A stretch of DNA of 64,000 nt from Streptomyces sp. NBRC 110035 (lineage in GTDB: Bacteria; Actinomycetota; Actinomycetes; Streptomycetales; Streptomycetaceae): contig NZ_BBNN01000018.1 in the NCBI RefSeq assembly GCF_000829695.1, forward strand, positions 248,001-312,000, read 5' to 3'. Both the position numbers and the translations under genes were made by a program. Numbering within the stretch: position 1 is the stretch's first letter; every line of letters begins with the position of its first letter. Of the stretch, positions 56,759-64,000 are shown piece by piece. The notes under the pieces were generated by a model. The model was given only the letters and a program-made list of their open reading frames with translations. It ran no database searches and had not been told where the DNA came from.

Positions 56759-57540
56759 TGAAAAACGTCGGCGAGGCTCCCCAGGAGGAACTCGCGACCG
56801 GTGAGCGGTCCACCCGCAACCGGGTCGCGAGGTCCGTCCTGAACCACGGGCCCTCGACCGTCTCCGAACTCGCCCAGCGGCTCGGACTGACCCAGGCGGC
56901 CGTCCGCCGGCACCTCGACGCCCTGGCGGGCGACGGAATCGTGGAGGCGCGCGAGCGCAGGGTCTACGGCGCACGCACCCGCGGACGCCCCGCCAAGGTC
57001 TTCGCCCTCACCGACTGCGGGCGGGACGCCTTCGACCAGTCGTACGACAAACTGGCCGTGGACGCCCTGCGCTGGATCGGCGAGCAGGAGGGCGGCGACG
57101 AGGCGATCGCCGCGTTCGCCCGCGCCCGGATCGCCGCCCAGGCCGGCGCGTACCGCGCGGCGGTGGAGGCGGCCGCCCCCGAGGAGCGGGCCCGGGCCCT
57201 GGCCAGGGCGCTCACCGCGGACGGGTACTCTGCCACCGCGCGCAGCGCACCCCACCCGCAGCAGGGCGAGCAGCTGTGCCAGCATCACTGCCCGGTCGCC
57301 CACGCCGCCGAGCGGTTCCCGCAACTCTGCGAGGCGGAGACGGAGTTCTTCGCCGAGCTGCTCGGTACGCATGTCCAGCGGCTCGCCACCATCGCCCACG
57401 GCGACGGCGTCTGCACCACCTTCATCCCGAAGTCCTCGACGGCCCCGACCGGTCCGGCGGGCACGGAGGCCGGGAAGACCTCGCTCCACATCCGCAACGA
57501 ATCCGCATCCGCAAGCACGGCCGGGAGGAACCCCGCATGA
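56758..57540 (+). CDS. sufR: SufR, Fe-S cluster-sensing repressor of the suf operon
   Basis: The 260-residue ArsR/DeoR-like regulator has a winged helix ([40 protein letters not shown], about 27-66, followed by wing [16 protein letters not shown]) and the C-terminal cluster-binding motif [21 protein letters not shown] (about 177-197) in which Cys residues ligate an Fe-S cluster. Loss of the cluster derepresses suf. The C-terminal 40 residues are Ser/Thr/Ala-rich. GTG 56758 has no ribosome site and is probably leaderless. The stop overlaps the sufB start by 4 nt, making it the first gene of the operon it controls. Confidence 0.93.
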   Translation: MKNVGEAPQEELATGERSTRNRVARSVLNHGPSTVSELAQRLGLTQAAVRRHLDALAGDGIVEARERRVYGARTRGRPAKVFALTDCGRDAFDQSYDKLAVDALRWIGEQEGGDEAIAAFARARIAAQAGAYRAAVEAAAPEERARALARALTADGYSATARSAPHPQQGEQLCQHHCPVAHAAERFPQLCEAETEFFAELLGTHVQRLATIAHGDGVCTTFIPKSSTAPTGPAGTEAGKTSLHIRNESASASTAGRNPA

Positions 57541-58958
57541 CTCTCCCCACGGAGACTGCCCACCCCGAACTCGAGGGCCTGGGTACGTACGAATTCGGCT
57601 GGGCCGACTCCGACACGGCAGGCGCCGCGGCCAAGCGTGGTCTGAGCGAGGACGTCGTCCGTGACATCTCCGCGAAGAAGAACGAGCCGGAGTGGATGCT
57701 GAAGCTGCGGCTCAAGGGTCTGCGCCTGTTCGACAAGAAGCCCATGCCCAACTGGGGTTCGGACCTGTCGGGCATCGACTTCGACAACATCAAGTACTTC
57801 GTGCGCTCCACCGAGCAGCAGGCCGCCTCCTGGGAGGACCTGCCCGAGGACATCAAGAACACCTACGACCGGCTCGGCATCCCCGAGGCGGAGAAGCAGC
57901 GCCTGGTCGCCGGTGTCGCCGCGCAGTACGAGTCCGAGGTCGTCTACCACCAGATCCGCGAGGACCTGGAGGAGCAGGGCGTCATCTTCCTCGACACGGA
58001 CACCGCGCTGAAGGAGCACCCGGAGCTCTTCCAGGAGTACTTCGGCACCGTCATCCCGGTCGGCGACAACAAGTTCGCGTCGCTGAACTCGGCGGTGTGG
58101 TCCGGCGGGTCGTTCATCTACGTTCCCAAGGGTGTCCACGTGGACATCCCGCTCCAGGCCTACTTCCGGATCAACACCGAGAACATGGGCCAGTTCGAGC
58201 GGACGCTGATCATCGTCGACGAGGACGCCTACGTCCACTACGTCGAGGGCTGCACCGCCCCGATCTACACCTCGGACTCGCTGCACAGCGCCGTCGTCGA
58301 GATCATCGTCAAGAAGGGCGGCCGCTGCCGCTACACGACCATCCAGAACTGGTCGAACAACGTCTACAACCTGGTCACCAAGCGCGCCGTGGCCTACGAG
58401 GGCGCGACCATGGAGTGGGTCGACGGCAACATCGGCTCCAAGGTGACGATGAAGTACCCGGCCGTCTACCTCATGGGCGAGCACGCCAAGGGCGAGACCC
58501 TCTCCATCGCCTTCGCCGGCGAGGGCCAGCACCAGGACGCCGGCGCCAAGATGGTCCACATGGCTCCGAACACCTCGTCGAACATCGTCTCCAAGTCGGT
58601 GGCGCGCGGCGGCGGCCGCACCTCCTACCGCGGTCTGATCGAGATCGGTGAGGGCGCCCCCGGTGCCAAGTCCAACGTGCTGTGCGACGCGCTCCTCGTG
58701 GACACCGTCTCCCGCTCGGACACCTACCCCTACGTCGACGTCCGCGAGGACGACGTGTCCATGGGCCACGAGGCGACCGTCTCCAAGGTCTCCGAGGACC
58801 AGCTCTTCTACCTGATGAGCCGCGGCCTGTCCGAGTTCGAGGCGATGGCGATGATCGTCCGCGGCTTCGTCGAGCCGATCGCCAAGGAGCTGCCGATGGA
58901 GTACGCGCTGGAGCTCAACCGGCTGATCGAGCTGCAGATGGAAGGCGCGGTCGGCTGA
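57537..58958 (+). CDS. sufB: Fe-S cluster assembly scaffold SufB
   Basis: The 473-residue SufB is the scaffold subunit of the SufBC2D complex where the nascent cluster forms. Seen are [22 protein letters not shown] (about 45-66), [16 protein letters not shown] (about 198), the beta-helix with [22 protein letters not shown] and the conserved cluster/sulfur-accepting region [40 protein letters not shown] (about 378-418). GGGAGGA ribosome site; start overlaps sufR. No intein is present, unlike M. tuberculosis SufB. Confidence 0.97.
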   Translation: MTLPTETAHPELEGLGTYEFGWADSDTAGAAAKRGLSEDVVRDISAKKNEPEWMLKLRLKGLRLFDKKPMPNWGSDLSGIDFDNIKYFVRSTEQQAASWEDLPEDIKNTYDRLGIPEAEKQRLVAGVAAQYESEVVYHQIREDLEEQGVIFLDTDTALKEHPELFQEYFGTVIPVGDNKFASLNSAVWSGGSFIYVPKGVHVDIPLQAYFRINTENMGQFERTLIIVDEDAYVHYVEGCTAPIYTSDSLHSAVVEIIVKKGGRCRYTTIQNWSNNVYNLVTKRAVAYEGATMEWVDGNIGSKVTMKYPAVYLMGEHAKGETLSIAFAGEGQHQDAGAKMVHMAPNTSSNIVSKSVARGGGRTSYRGLIEIGEGAPGAKSNVLCDALLVDTVSRSDTYPYVDVREDDVSMGHEATVSKVSEDQLFYLMSRGLSEFEAMAMIVRGFVEPIAKELPMEYALELNRLIELQMEGAVG

Positions 58959-58979
58959 CCCGCCGCCCCGCCCCGGCCG

Positions 58980-59015
58980 GCCGACCCGACCCGCCCGTGG
59001 GCGGGCCGGGTCGGC
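58980..59015 (+). other. hairpin between sufB and sufD
   Basis: GCCGACCCG-A-CCCGCCC pairs with GGGCGGG-C-CGGGTCGGC over a GT tip, with one mismatch. It lies in the only long gap (110 nt) inside the suf operon and could protect the sufRB message or attenuate sufD. Confidence 0.6.
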
Positions 59016-59068
59016 CCGCCCCGCCGGACAGCACACGTCCCACTCAGAAAGAGAGCACTACGACAGCC

Positions 59069-60286
59069 ATGGCTGAGGCTCAGAATTCCCCCACCTCCGG
59101 TGTCGCTGCGGCGGGGGGACCCCTACCGGTGGGCTCCACCACCGCCGGCTCGATCGCGGTGGCCGCGGAGTCGACCGTCGCCACCCGTATGAGCGCGCCC
59201 CCGTCCTTCGACGTGGCGTCCTTCCCGGTCCCGCACGGCCGCGAGGAGGAATGGCGGTTCACCCCGCTCGAGCGCCTGCGCGGCCTGCACGACGGCACCG
59301 CCGTCGCCACCGCGGGCGTCAAGATCGCCGTCGAGGCGCCCGAGGGCGTCCGTGTCGAGGCCGTCGGCCGTGACGACGCGCGGCTCGGCCGGGCGGGCAA
59401 GCCGGTGGACCGCGTCGCCGCGCAGGCGTACAGCGCCTTCGAGCAGGCCTCGGTCGTGACCGTGCCGAAGGAGACCGTGCTCACCGAGCCGATCCGCATC
59501 GCGGTGCACGGCGACGGCGGCACCGCCTACAGCCACCAGGTGATCGAGCTCGGCGCCTTCGCCGAGGCGGTCGTCGTCATCGACCACACCGGTGACGCGG
59601 TGCTCGCCGCCAACGTCGAGTACGTCCTCGGCGACGGTGCCAAGCTCACCGTCGTCTCCGTCCAGGACTGGGACGACCGGGCCGTGCACGTCGCCCAGCA
59701 CAACGCCCTCGTCGGCCGCGACGCCTCCTTCAAGTCCGTCGTCGTCACCTTCGGCGGCGACCTGGTCCGGCTGCACCCGCGGGTCGCCTACGCCGGCACC
59801 GGCGGCGAGGCCGAGCTGTTCGGCCTGTACTTCACCGACGCCGGCCAGCACCAGGAGCACCGCCTCCTGGTCGACCACAACGTCCCGCACTGCAAGTCCA
59901 ACGTCGTCTACAAGGGCGCGCTGCAGGGCGACGACGCGCACGCCGTGTGGATCGGCGACGTGCTCATCGAAGCCCGGGCCGAGGGCACCGACACCTACGA
60001 GATGAACCGCAACCTCGTCCTCACCGACGGCGCCCGTGTCGACTCCGTGCCCAACCTGGAGATCGAGACCGGCGAGATCGTCGGCGCCGGCCACGCCTCC
60101 GCGACCGGCCGCTTCGACGACGAGCAGCTCTTCTACCTGATGGCCCGCGGCATCGCCGAGCAGGACGCCCGCCGTCTGGTCGTCCGCGGCTTCTTCGCCG
60201 AACTCGTCCAGCAGATCGGCGTCCCGGACATCGAGGAACGTCTGATCGCCAAGATCGAGGAGGAGCTGGAGGCGTCGGTCGCATGA
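59069..60286 (+). CDS. sufD: Fe-S cluster assembly protein SufD
   Basis: The 405-residue SufD is the SufB paralogue that completes the SufBC2D scaffold. The N-terminus is a Ser/Thr/Gly-rich extension; REEEWRFTPLERLRGLH (about 57-73) begins the conserved part, followed by the beta-helix (HQVIELGAFAEAVVVIDHTGD, FTDAGQHQEHRLLVDHNVPHCKSNVVYKGAL about 271-301) and C-terminal HASATGRFDDEQLFYLMARGI (about 344). ATG 59069 follows AGAAAGAGAG. Overlaps the next gene by 4 nt. Confidence 0.96.
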   Translation: MAEAQNSPTSGVAAAGGPLPVGSTTAGSIAVAAESTVATRMSAPPSFDVASFPVPHGREEEWRFTPLERLRGLHDGTAVATAGVKIAVEAPEGVRVEAVGRDDARLGRAGKPVDRVAAQAYSAFEQASVVTVPKETVLTEPIRIAVHGDGGTAYSHQVIELGAFAEAVVVIDHTGDAVLAANVEYVLGDGAKLTVVSVQDWDDRAVHVAQHNALVGRDASFKSVVVTFGGDLVRLHPRVAYAGTGGEAELFGLYFTDAGQHQEHRLLVDHNVPHCKSNVVYKGALQGDDAHAVWIGDVLIEARAEGTDTYEMNRNLVLTDGARVDSVPNLEIETGEIVGAGHASATGRFDDEQLFYLMARGIAEQDARRLVVRGFFAELVQQIGVPDIEERLIAKIEEELEASVA

Positions 60287-60600
60287 CCTTCCAACGTGCC
60301 TGCGGGCTGAGCGAGCTGGAGGAGGACACCCCGAAACGGGTGGAACTCGACGGCACGCCGGTCTCCCTCGTACACACCGGGGGCGAGGTGTTCGCGATCA
60401 ACGACATCTGCTCGCACGCGAACGTCTCCCTCTCGGAGGGCGAGGTCGACGACTGTCACATCGAGTGCTGGCTGCACGGCTCGCGCTTCGACCTGCGCTC
60501 GGGCAAGCCCGACAGTCTTCCGGCCACGCGCCCCGTCCCCGTATACCCCGTAAAGATCGAAGGGGACGACGTGCTCGTCTCCCTCACCCAGGAGTCCTGA
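60283..60600 (+). CDS. Rieske-type [2Fe-2S] ferredoxin in the suf operon
   Basis: The 105-residue protein has the Rieske motifs CSHANVSLSEGEVDDCHIECWLHGSRFDLRSG (split: CSH about 44; CWLHGSRFD about 62), giving two Cys and two His ligands. It resembles the small ferredoxin subunits of dioxygenases but sits between sufD and sufC, as in M. tuberculosis-type and other actinobacterial suf operons. It may supply electrons for cluster assembly or be a client. Start overlaps sufD by 4 nt; sufC begins 7 nt later. Confidence 0.93.
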   Translation: MTFQRACGLSELEEDTPKRVELDGTPVSLVHTGGEVFAINDICSHANVSLSEGEVDDCHIECWLHGSRFDLRSGKPDSLPATRPVPVYPVKIEGDDVLVSLTQES

Positions 60601-60607
60601 GGCATCC

Positions 60608-61372
60608 ATGGCAACGCTTGAAATCCGAGACCTGCACGTCACCGTCGAGGCCGACAACGCCACGAAGGAAATCCTCAAGGGCGTCGACCTCACCGTGAAG
60701 CAGGGCGAGACGCACGCCATCATGGGCCCCAACGGCTCCGGCAAGTCGACCCTCGCCTACGCCCTGGCCGGTCACCCCAAGTACACCGTCTCCGGCGGCA
60801 GCGTCACCCTCGACGGCGAGGACGTCCTGGAGATGTCCGTCGACGAGCGCGCCCGCGCCGGCCTGTTCCTCGCCATGCAGTACCCGGTCGAGGTCCCCGG
60901 CGTCTCCGTCTCCAACTTCCTGCGCACCTCCGCCACCGCCATCCGCGGCGAGGCCCCCAAGCTGCGCACCTGGGTGAAGGAGGTCAAGGAGACCATGGAG
61001 CGCCTCCACATGGACCCCGCCTTCGCCGAGCGCAACGTCAACGAGGGCTTCTCCGGCGGTGAGAAGAAGCGCCACGAGATCCTCCAGCTGGAGCTCCTCA
61101 AGCCGAAGATCGCGATCCTCGACGAGACCGACTCCGGCCTGGACGTCGACGCGCTGCGCATCGTCTCCGAGGGCGTCAACCGCGTCCGCGAGTCCGGCGA
61201 GGTCGGCACCCTGCTGATCACGCACTACACGCGCATCCTGCGCTACATCAAGCCCGACTACGTCCACGTGTTCGCCGAGGGGCGGATCGCCGAGTCCGGC
61301 GGCGCCGAGCTCGCCGACAAGCTGGAGAACGAGGGCTACGAGGCATACGTGAAGGGCGGCGCATCCGAGTGA
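60608..61372 (+). CDS. sufC: Fe-S assembly ATPase SufC
   Basis: The 254-residue SufC powers remodelling of SufBD. Walker A MGPNGSGKSTLAYALAGHP (about 38-56), Q-loop LFLAMQYPVEVPGVSVSNFLR (about 83), signature FSGGEKKRHEILQLELLKP (about 148), Walker B IAILDETDSGLDVDAL and switch His in LLITHYTRIL. The ETDSGLD variant of Walker B/D-loop is typical of SufC. Its stop overlaps the sufS start by 4 nt. Confidence 0.97.
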   Translation: MATLEIRDLHVTVEADNATKEILKGVDLTVKQGETHAIMGPNGSGKSTLAYALAGHPKYTVSGGSVTLDGEDVLEMSVDERARAGLFLAMQYPVEVPGVSVSNFLRTSATAIRGEAPKLRTWVKEVKETMERLHMDPAFAERNVNEGFSGGEKKRHEILQLELLKPKIAILDETDSGLDVDALRIVSEGVNRVRESGEVGTLLITHYTRILRYIKPDYVHVFAEGRIAESGGAELADKLENEGYEAYVKGGASE

Positions 61373-62640
61373 CACAGCTGCCGGGCCTCCTCACCGAGCC
61401 CAGGCTCCTTGGCGAGGCGATCCGCAAGGACTTCCCCATCCTGGACCGCCAGATCCACGACGGCCGGAAGCTCGTCTACCTGGACAACGCGGCGACCAGC
61501 CAGAAGCCGCGCCAGGTGCTGGACGCACTCAGCGAGTACTACGAGCGCTACAACGCCAACGTCCACCGCGGTGTGCACGTGCTCGCCGAGGAGGCCACGG
61601 CGCTGTACGAGGGTGCGCGCGACAAGGTCGCGGAGTTCGTCAACGCGCCCTCGCGCGACGAGGTGATCTTCACGAAGAACGCCTCGGAGTCGCTCAACCT
61701 CGTGGCGAACATGCTCGGCTGGGCCGACGAGCCCTACCGGGTGGACCACGAGACCGAGATCGTCATCACGGAGATGGAGCACCACTCCAACATCGTGCCG
61801 TGGCAGCTGCTCGCGCAGCGCACCGGCGCCAGGCTGAAGTGGTTCGGCCTCACCGACGACGGCCGCCTCGACCTGTCCCGCATCGACGAGGTCATCACCG
61901 AGAAGACGAAGATCGTCTCCTTCGTGCTGGTCTCCAACATCCTGGGCACGGTCAACCCGGTCGAGGCGATCGTGCGCCGCGCACAGGAGGTCGGCGCCCT
62001 GGTGTGCATCGACGCCTCCCAGGCCGCCCCGCACATGCCGGTGGACGTACAGGCCCTCCAGGCCGACTTCGTCGCCTTCACCGGCCACAAGATGTGCGGC
62101 CCGACCGGCATCGGCGTCCTGTGGGGCCGCCAGGAGCTGCTCGAGGACCTGCCGCCGTTCCTCGGCGGCGGCGAGATGATCGAGACCGTGTCGATGAGCT
62201 CGTCGACCTACGCGCCGGCCCCGCACAAGTTCGAGGCGGGCACCCCGCCGATCGCCCAGGCGGTCGGTCTCGGTGCCGCGATCGACTACCTGTCGGCCAT
62301 CGGCATGGACAAGATCCTCGCGCACGAGCACGCGCTCACCGAGTACGCCGTCAAGCGGCTGGCCGAGGTCCCGGACCTGCGCATCATCGGCCCCGACACG
62401 GCCGAGGACCGCGGCGCCGCGATCTCGTTCGCGCTGGGCGACATCCACCCGCACGACGTGGGCCAGGTCCTCGACGAGCAGGGCATCGCGGTCCGGGTCG
62501 GCCACCACTGCGCGCGGCCGGTCTGCCTGCGGTACGGAATTCCCGCGACCACGCGAGCGTCGTTCTACCTGTACTCCACACCGGCCGAGATCGACGCACT
62601 GGTCGACGGCCTGGAGCACGTACGGAACTTCTTCGGCTGA
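61369..62640 (+). CDS. sufS: cysteine desulfurase SufS
   Basis: The 423-residue PLP enzyme removes sulfur from cysteine as persulfide. KLVYLDNAATSQKPRQVLDAL (about 25-45), the PLP/His motif EMEHHSNIVPW (about 125), DASQAAPHMPVDVQAL and PLP-Lys in FVAFTGHKMCGPTGIGVLWG (about 237-256), and the active-site Cys in VRVGHHCARPVCLRYG (about 375-390) are intact. GTG 61369 overlaps sufC. The adjacent SufU acts as sulfur/zinc-exchange acceptor. Confidence 0.97.
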   Translation: MTQLPGLLTEPRLLGEAIRKDFPILDRQIHDGRKLVYLDNAATSQKPRQVLDALSEYYERYNANVHRGVHVLAEEATALYEGARDKVAEFVNAPSRDEVIFTKNASESLNLVANMLGWADEPYRVDHETEIVITEMEHHSNIVPWQLLAQRTGARLKWFGLTDDGRLDLSRIDEVITEKTKIVSFVLVSNILGTVNPVEAIVRRAQEVGALVCIDASQAAPHMPVDVQALQADFVAFTGHKMCGPTGIGVLWGRQELLEDLPPFLGGGEMIETVSMSSSTYAPAPHKFEAGTPPIAQAVGLGAAIDYLSAIGMDKILAHEHALTEYAVKRLAEVPDLRIIGPDTAEDRGAAISFALGDIHPHDVGQVLDEQGIAVRVGHHCARPVCLRYGIPATTRASFYLYSTPAEIDALVDGLEHVRNFFG

Positions 62641-62650
62641 GGGGCTGGGC

Positions 62651-63115
62651 GTGAAGCTTGATTCGATGTACCAGGAAGTCATCCTGGACCACTACAAGAA
62701 CCCGCACGGGCGGGGCTTGCGGGACGGCGACGCCGAGGTGCACCACGTCAACCCGACGTGCGGCGACGAGATCACGCTGCGGGTGAAGTACGACGGCACG
62801 ACGGTCAGCGACGTCTCCTACGAGGGGCAGGGCTGCTCCATCAGCCAGGCCTCCGCCTCCGTGCTGAACGACCTGCTGGTCGGCAAGGACCTCGCCACGG
62901 CGCAGCGGATCCAGGAGACCTTCCTGGAGCTGATGCAGTCCAAGGGCAAGATCGAGCCGGACGACGCGATGGAGGAGACCCTGGAGGACGCGGTCGCGTT
63001 CGCCGGGGTGTCCAAGTACCCCGCCCGCGTCAAGTGCGCCCTCCTGAGCTGGATGGCGTGGAAGGACGCGACAGCCCAGGCCCTGGGCTCCGACGCCGAA
63101 AGGACAACGGCATGA
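62651..63115 (+). CDS. sufU: sulfur relay protein SufU
   Basis: The 154-residue IscU-like protein has the three zinc-ligand Cys residues in NPTCGDEI (about 37), GQGCSISQAS (about 61) and VKCALLSW (about 130), with Asp in CGDE completing the site. SufU accepts the persulfide from SufS by zinc-ligand exchange. GTG 62651, 10 nt after sufS. The extra residues between the second and third Cys distinguish SufU from IscU. Overlaps the SufT gene by 4 nt. Confidence 0.96.
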   Translation: MKLDSMYQEVILDHYKNPHGRGLRDGDAEVHHVNPTCGDEITLRVKYDGTTVSDVSYEGQGCSISQASASVLNDLLVGKDLATAQRIQETFLELMQSKGKIEPDDAMEETLEDAVAFAGVSKYPARVKCALLSWMAWKDATAQALGSDAERTTA

Positions 63116-63444
63116 GCGAGACCGTGGAGATGAAGCCGGCCTCGGAGGAGGAGCTCCGTGAGGCCCTGTTGGACGTCGTCGACCCCGAACTGGGCATCGA
63201 CGTCGTCAACCTCGGCCTGATCTACGGCGTGCACGTCGACGACTCCAATGTGGCGACCGTCGACATGACCCTGACGTCCGCGGCCTGCCCGCTGACCGAC
63301 GTCATCGAGGACCAGGCCAAGTCCGCCACCGAAGGCCTGGTCAGCGAGTTGCGCATCAACTGGGTCTGGATGCCGCCGTGGGGCCCCGACAAGATCACGG
63401 ACGACGGCCGCGAACAGCTGAGGGCACTCGGCTTCAACGTCTGA
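63112..63444 (+). CDS. SufT-like MIP18/DUF59 Fe-S maturation factor
   Basis: The 110-residue protein is a single DUF59 domain: LLDVVDPELGIDVVNLGLIYGVHV (about 19-42) and TLTSAACPLTDVIEDQ (about 53-68) with the conserved reactive Cys, then VWMPPWGPDKIT. SufT helps maturation of target Fe-S proteins under iron or sulfur demand. It is the last gene of the suf operon and is followed by a strong terminator. Confidence 0.94.
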   Translation: MSETVEMKPASEEELREALLDVVDPELGIDVVNLGLIYGVHVDDSNVATVDMTLTSAACPLTDVIEDQAKSATEGLVSELRINWVWMPPWGPDKITDDGREQLRALGFNV

Positions 63445-63471
63445 GACGTCCGCCGGGCACCGGTTCTGCCG

Positions 63472-63508
63472 CAGAACGGCGACACCCGACACGGGTGTCG
63501 CCGTTCTG
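63472..63508 (+). terminator. suf operon terminator
   Basis: CAGAACGGCGACACCC (63472-63487) and GGGTGTCGCCGTTCTG (63493-63508) form a perfect 16-bp stem over a 5-nt loop. Confidence 0.92.
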
Positions 63509-63557
63509 TGCACGCGGGAGGTCGCATACGCGTTCCGCATCCGGGCGCCGGGCCGTT

Positions 63558-63573
63558 GTGTACGCTCGTACAC
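63558..63573. promoter_or_regulatory. TetR-type operator abutting the SMR gene
   Basis: GTGTACG-CT-CGTACAC is a perfect interrupted palindrome whose last base directly precedes ATG 63574. TACGCT within it can serve as a -10, and no ribosome site exists, so the transcript is probably leaderless and the operator covers the core promoter. Confidence 0.7.
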
Positions 63574-63894
63574 ATGGGATACCTGCTGCTCGCCGGGGCG
63601 ATCGCCGCGGAGGTGGGCGCCACCACCGCCATGAAGTACAGCGAGGGCTTCAGCAGGCTCTGGCCCTCGCTGCTGACCCTGCTCGGCTACGTGGTCTCCT
63701 TCACCCTGCTCGCGCAGACGCTGCGCACCCTCTCCATCGGCACCGCGTACGCCATCTGGGCGGGGGTGGGCACGGCCGCCGTCGCCGCGATCGGCGTCCT
63801 GTTCATGGGGGAGGGCCTCACCGTCGTCAAGGCCACCGGGATCGCGCTGATCATCGTCGGCGTGGTCGTGCTCAACCTCGGCGGCGCGCCCTGA
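63574..63894 (+). CDS. small multidrug resistance (SMR/EmrE-type) efflux protein
   Basis: The 106-residue protein has four membrane helices and the SMR signature: helix 1 GYLLLAGAIAAEVGATTAMKYSEGFSRLWPS with the essential membrane-embedded Glu (about 13), helix 3 IGTAYAIWAGVGTAAVAAIGVLFMGE (about 56-81), and helix 4 GIALIIVGVVVLNLG. Such proteins work as antiparallel dimers exchanging cationic drugs or guanidinium for protons. ATG 63574 directly abuts the palindrome; its stop overlaps the start of the TetR gene by one base, so both are in one regulated unit. Confidence 0.93.
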   Translation: MGYLLLAGAIAAEVGATTAMKYSEGFSRLWPSLLTLLGYVVSFTLLAQTLRTLSIGTAYAIWAGVGTAAVAAIGVLFMGEGLTVVKATGIALIIVGVVVLNLGGAP

Positions 63895-64000
63895 TGGCCC
63901 GGCGGTACGACCCCGAGCGGCGCCGGCGGATCATCGACGCGGCGATCCGCGTCGTCGGCAGGAGCGGCATCGCGGGGCTCAGTCACCGCAGCGTCGCCGC
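63894..64000 (+). CDS. TetR-family regulator (5' part only, cut by window end)
   Basis: Only the first 35 codons are visible: MARRYDPERRRRIIDAAIRV, then VGRSGIAGLSHRSVAA, the start of a TetR helix-turn-helix. It overlaps the SMR stop (TGATG). Probably autorepresses the pump operon through the GTGTACG palindrome. Confidence 0.85.
   Translation, partial: MARRYDPERRRRIIDAAIRVVGRSGIAGLSHRSVA

Overview
The window is a high-GC actinobacterial chromosome segment, almost certainly Streptomyces. The evidence is strong third-position G/C, many GTG starts, leaderless promoters, WhiA (a sporulation regulator), a mycothiol-type maleylpyruvate isomerase family protein, an RbpA paralogue, OpcA, and a gene order (uvrC-rapZ-yvcK-whiA-gap-pgk-tpi-secG, then pgl-opcA-zwf-tal-tkt, ctaB, ctaA-ABC exporter-suf) that is also the well-known order in Mycobacterium tuberculosis and Streptomyces coelicolor. 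No rRNA, tRNA, CRISPR array, insertion sequence or prophage was recognised.

Layout. 1-2 kb: a secreted glycerophosphodiester phosphodiesterase (cut by the window edge) and an MHYT sensor protein. 2-10 kb: uvrB, terD, a TerD fused to a degenerate FtsK/HerA-like domain, a TerC membrane protein under a yybP-ykoY (Mn2+) riboswitch, and a Ca2+/H+ antiporter-like protein coupled to a short His/Asp-rich leader ORF. 10-20 kb: aroQ, a metallo-hydrolase/DinB-like pair, uvrA, a LacI-type repressor with a PfkB sugar kinase, a Tat-type Rieske lipoprotein and a helix-turn-helix regulator. 19.6-25 kb: the overlapping operon uvrC-rapZ-yvcK-whiA, then a 0.9-kb stretch with no gene. 25.8-32 kb: glycolysis (gap, pgk, tpiA), secG, an RbpA paralogue, pgi. 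32-44 kb is more variable: a PadR-controlled ABC exporter, an orphan solute-binding protein, and a GH13 alpha-glucosidase/sugar ABC uptake locus whose binding-protein gene carries an in-frame amber codon. 43.8-50.6 kb: oxidative and non-oxidative pentose phosphate operon on the minus strand (tkt-tal-zwf-opcA-pgl). 50.9-56.4 kb: heme O and heme A synthases, a deleted amidohydrolase pseudogene, a nucleotidyltransferase-like protein and an ABC exporter. 56.7-63.5 kb: the complete suf Fe-S assembly operon (sufR-B-D-Rieske-C-S-U-T). The right edge holds an SMR pump with its TetR repressor.

The most interesting signal is regulatory. uvrA, uvrB, uvrC and terD each carry, in the correct orientation just upstream, a copy of the LexA-independent DNA-damage promoter motif TTGTCRGTG-N8-TAnnnT known from mycobacterial recA and PafBC-regulated genes. 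In uvrB and uvrC the motif places the start codon at the predicted transcription start, so both look leaderless. This would put the entire UvrABC excision system plus a tellurite/stress-type TerD protein under one damage-responsive control. Further points are a SufR-type CAAC-N6-GTTG operator on the sufR start codon, a sugar permease with an inserted Cna-B/SdrD-like domain, an inactivated binding-protein gene, and shared palindromes around the PadR/sugar loci.
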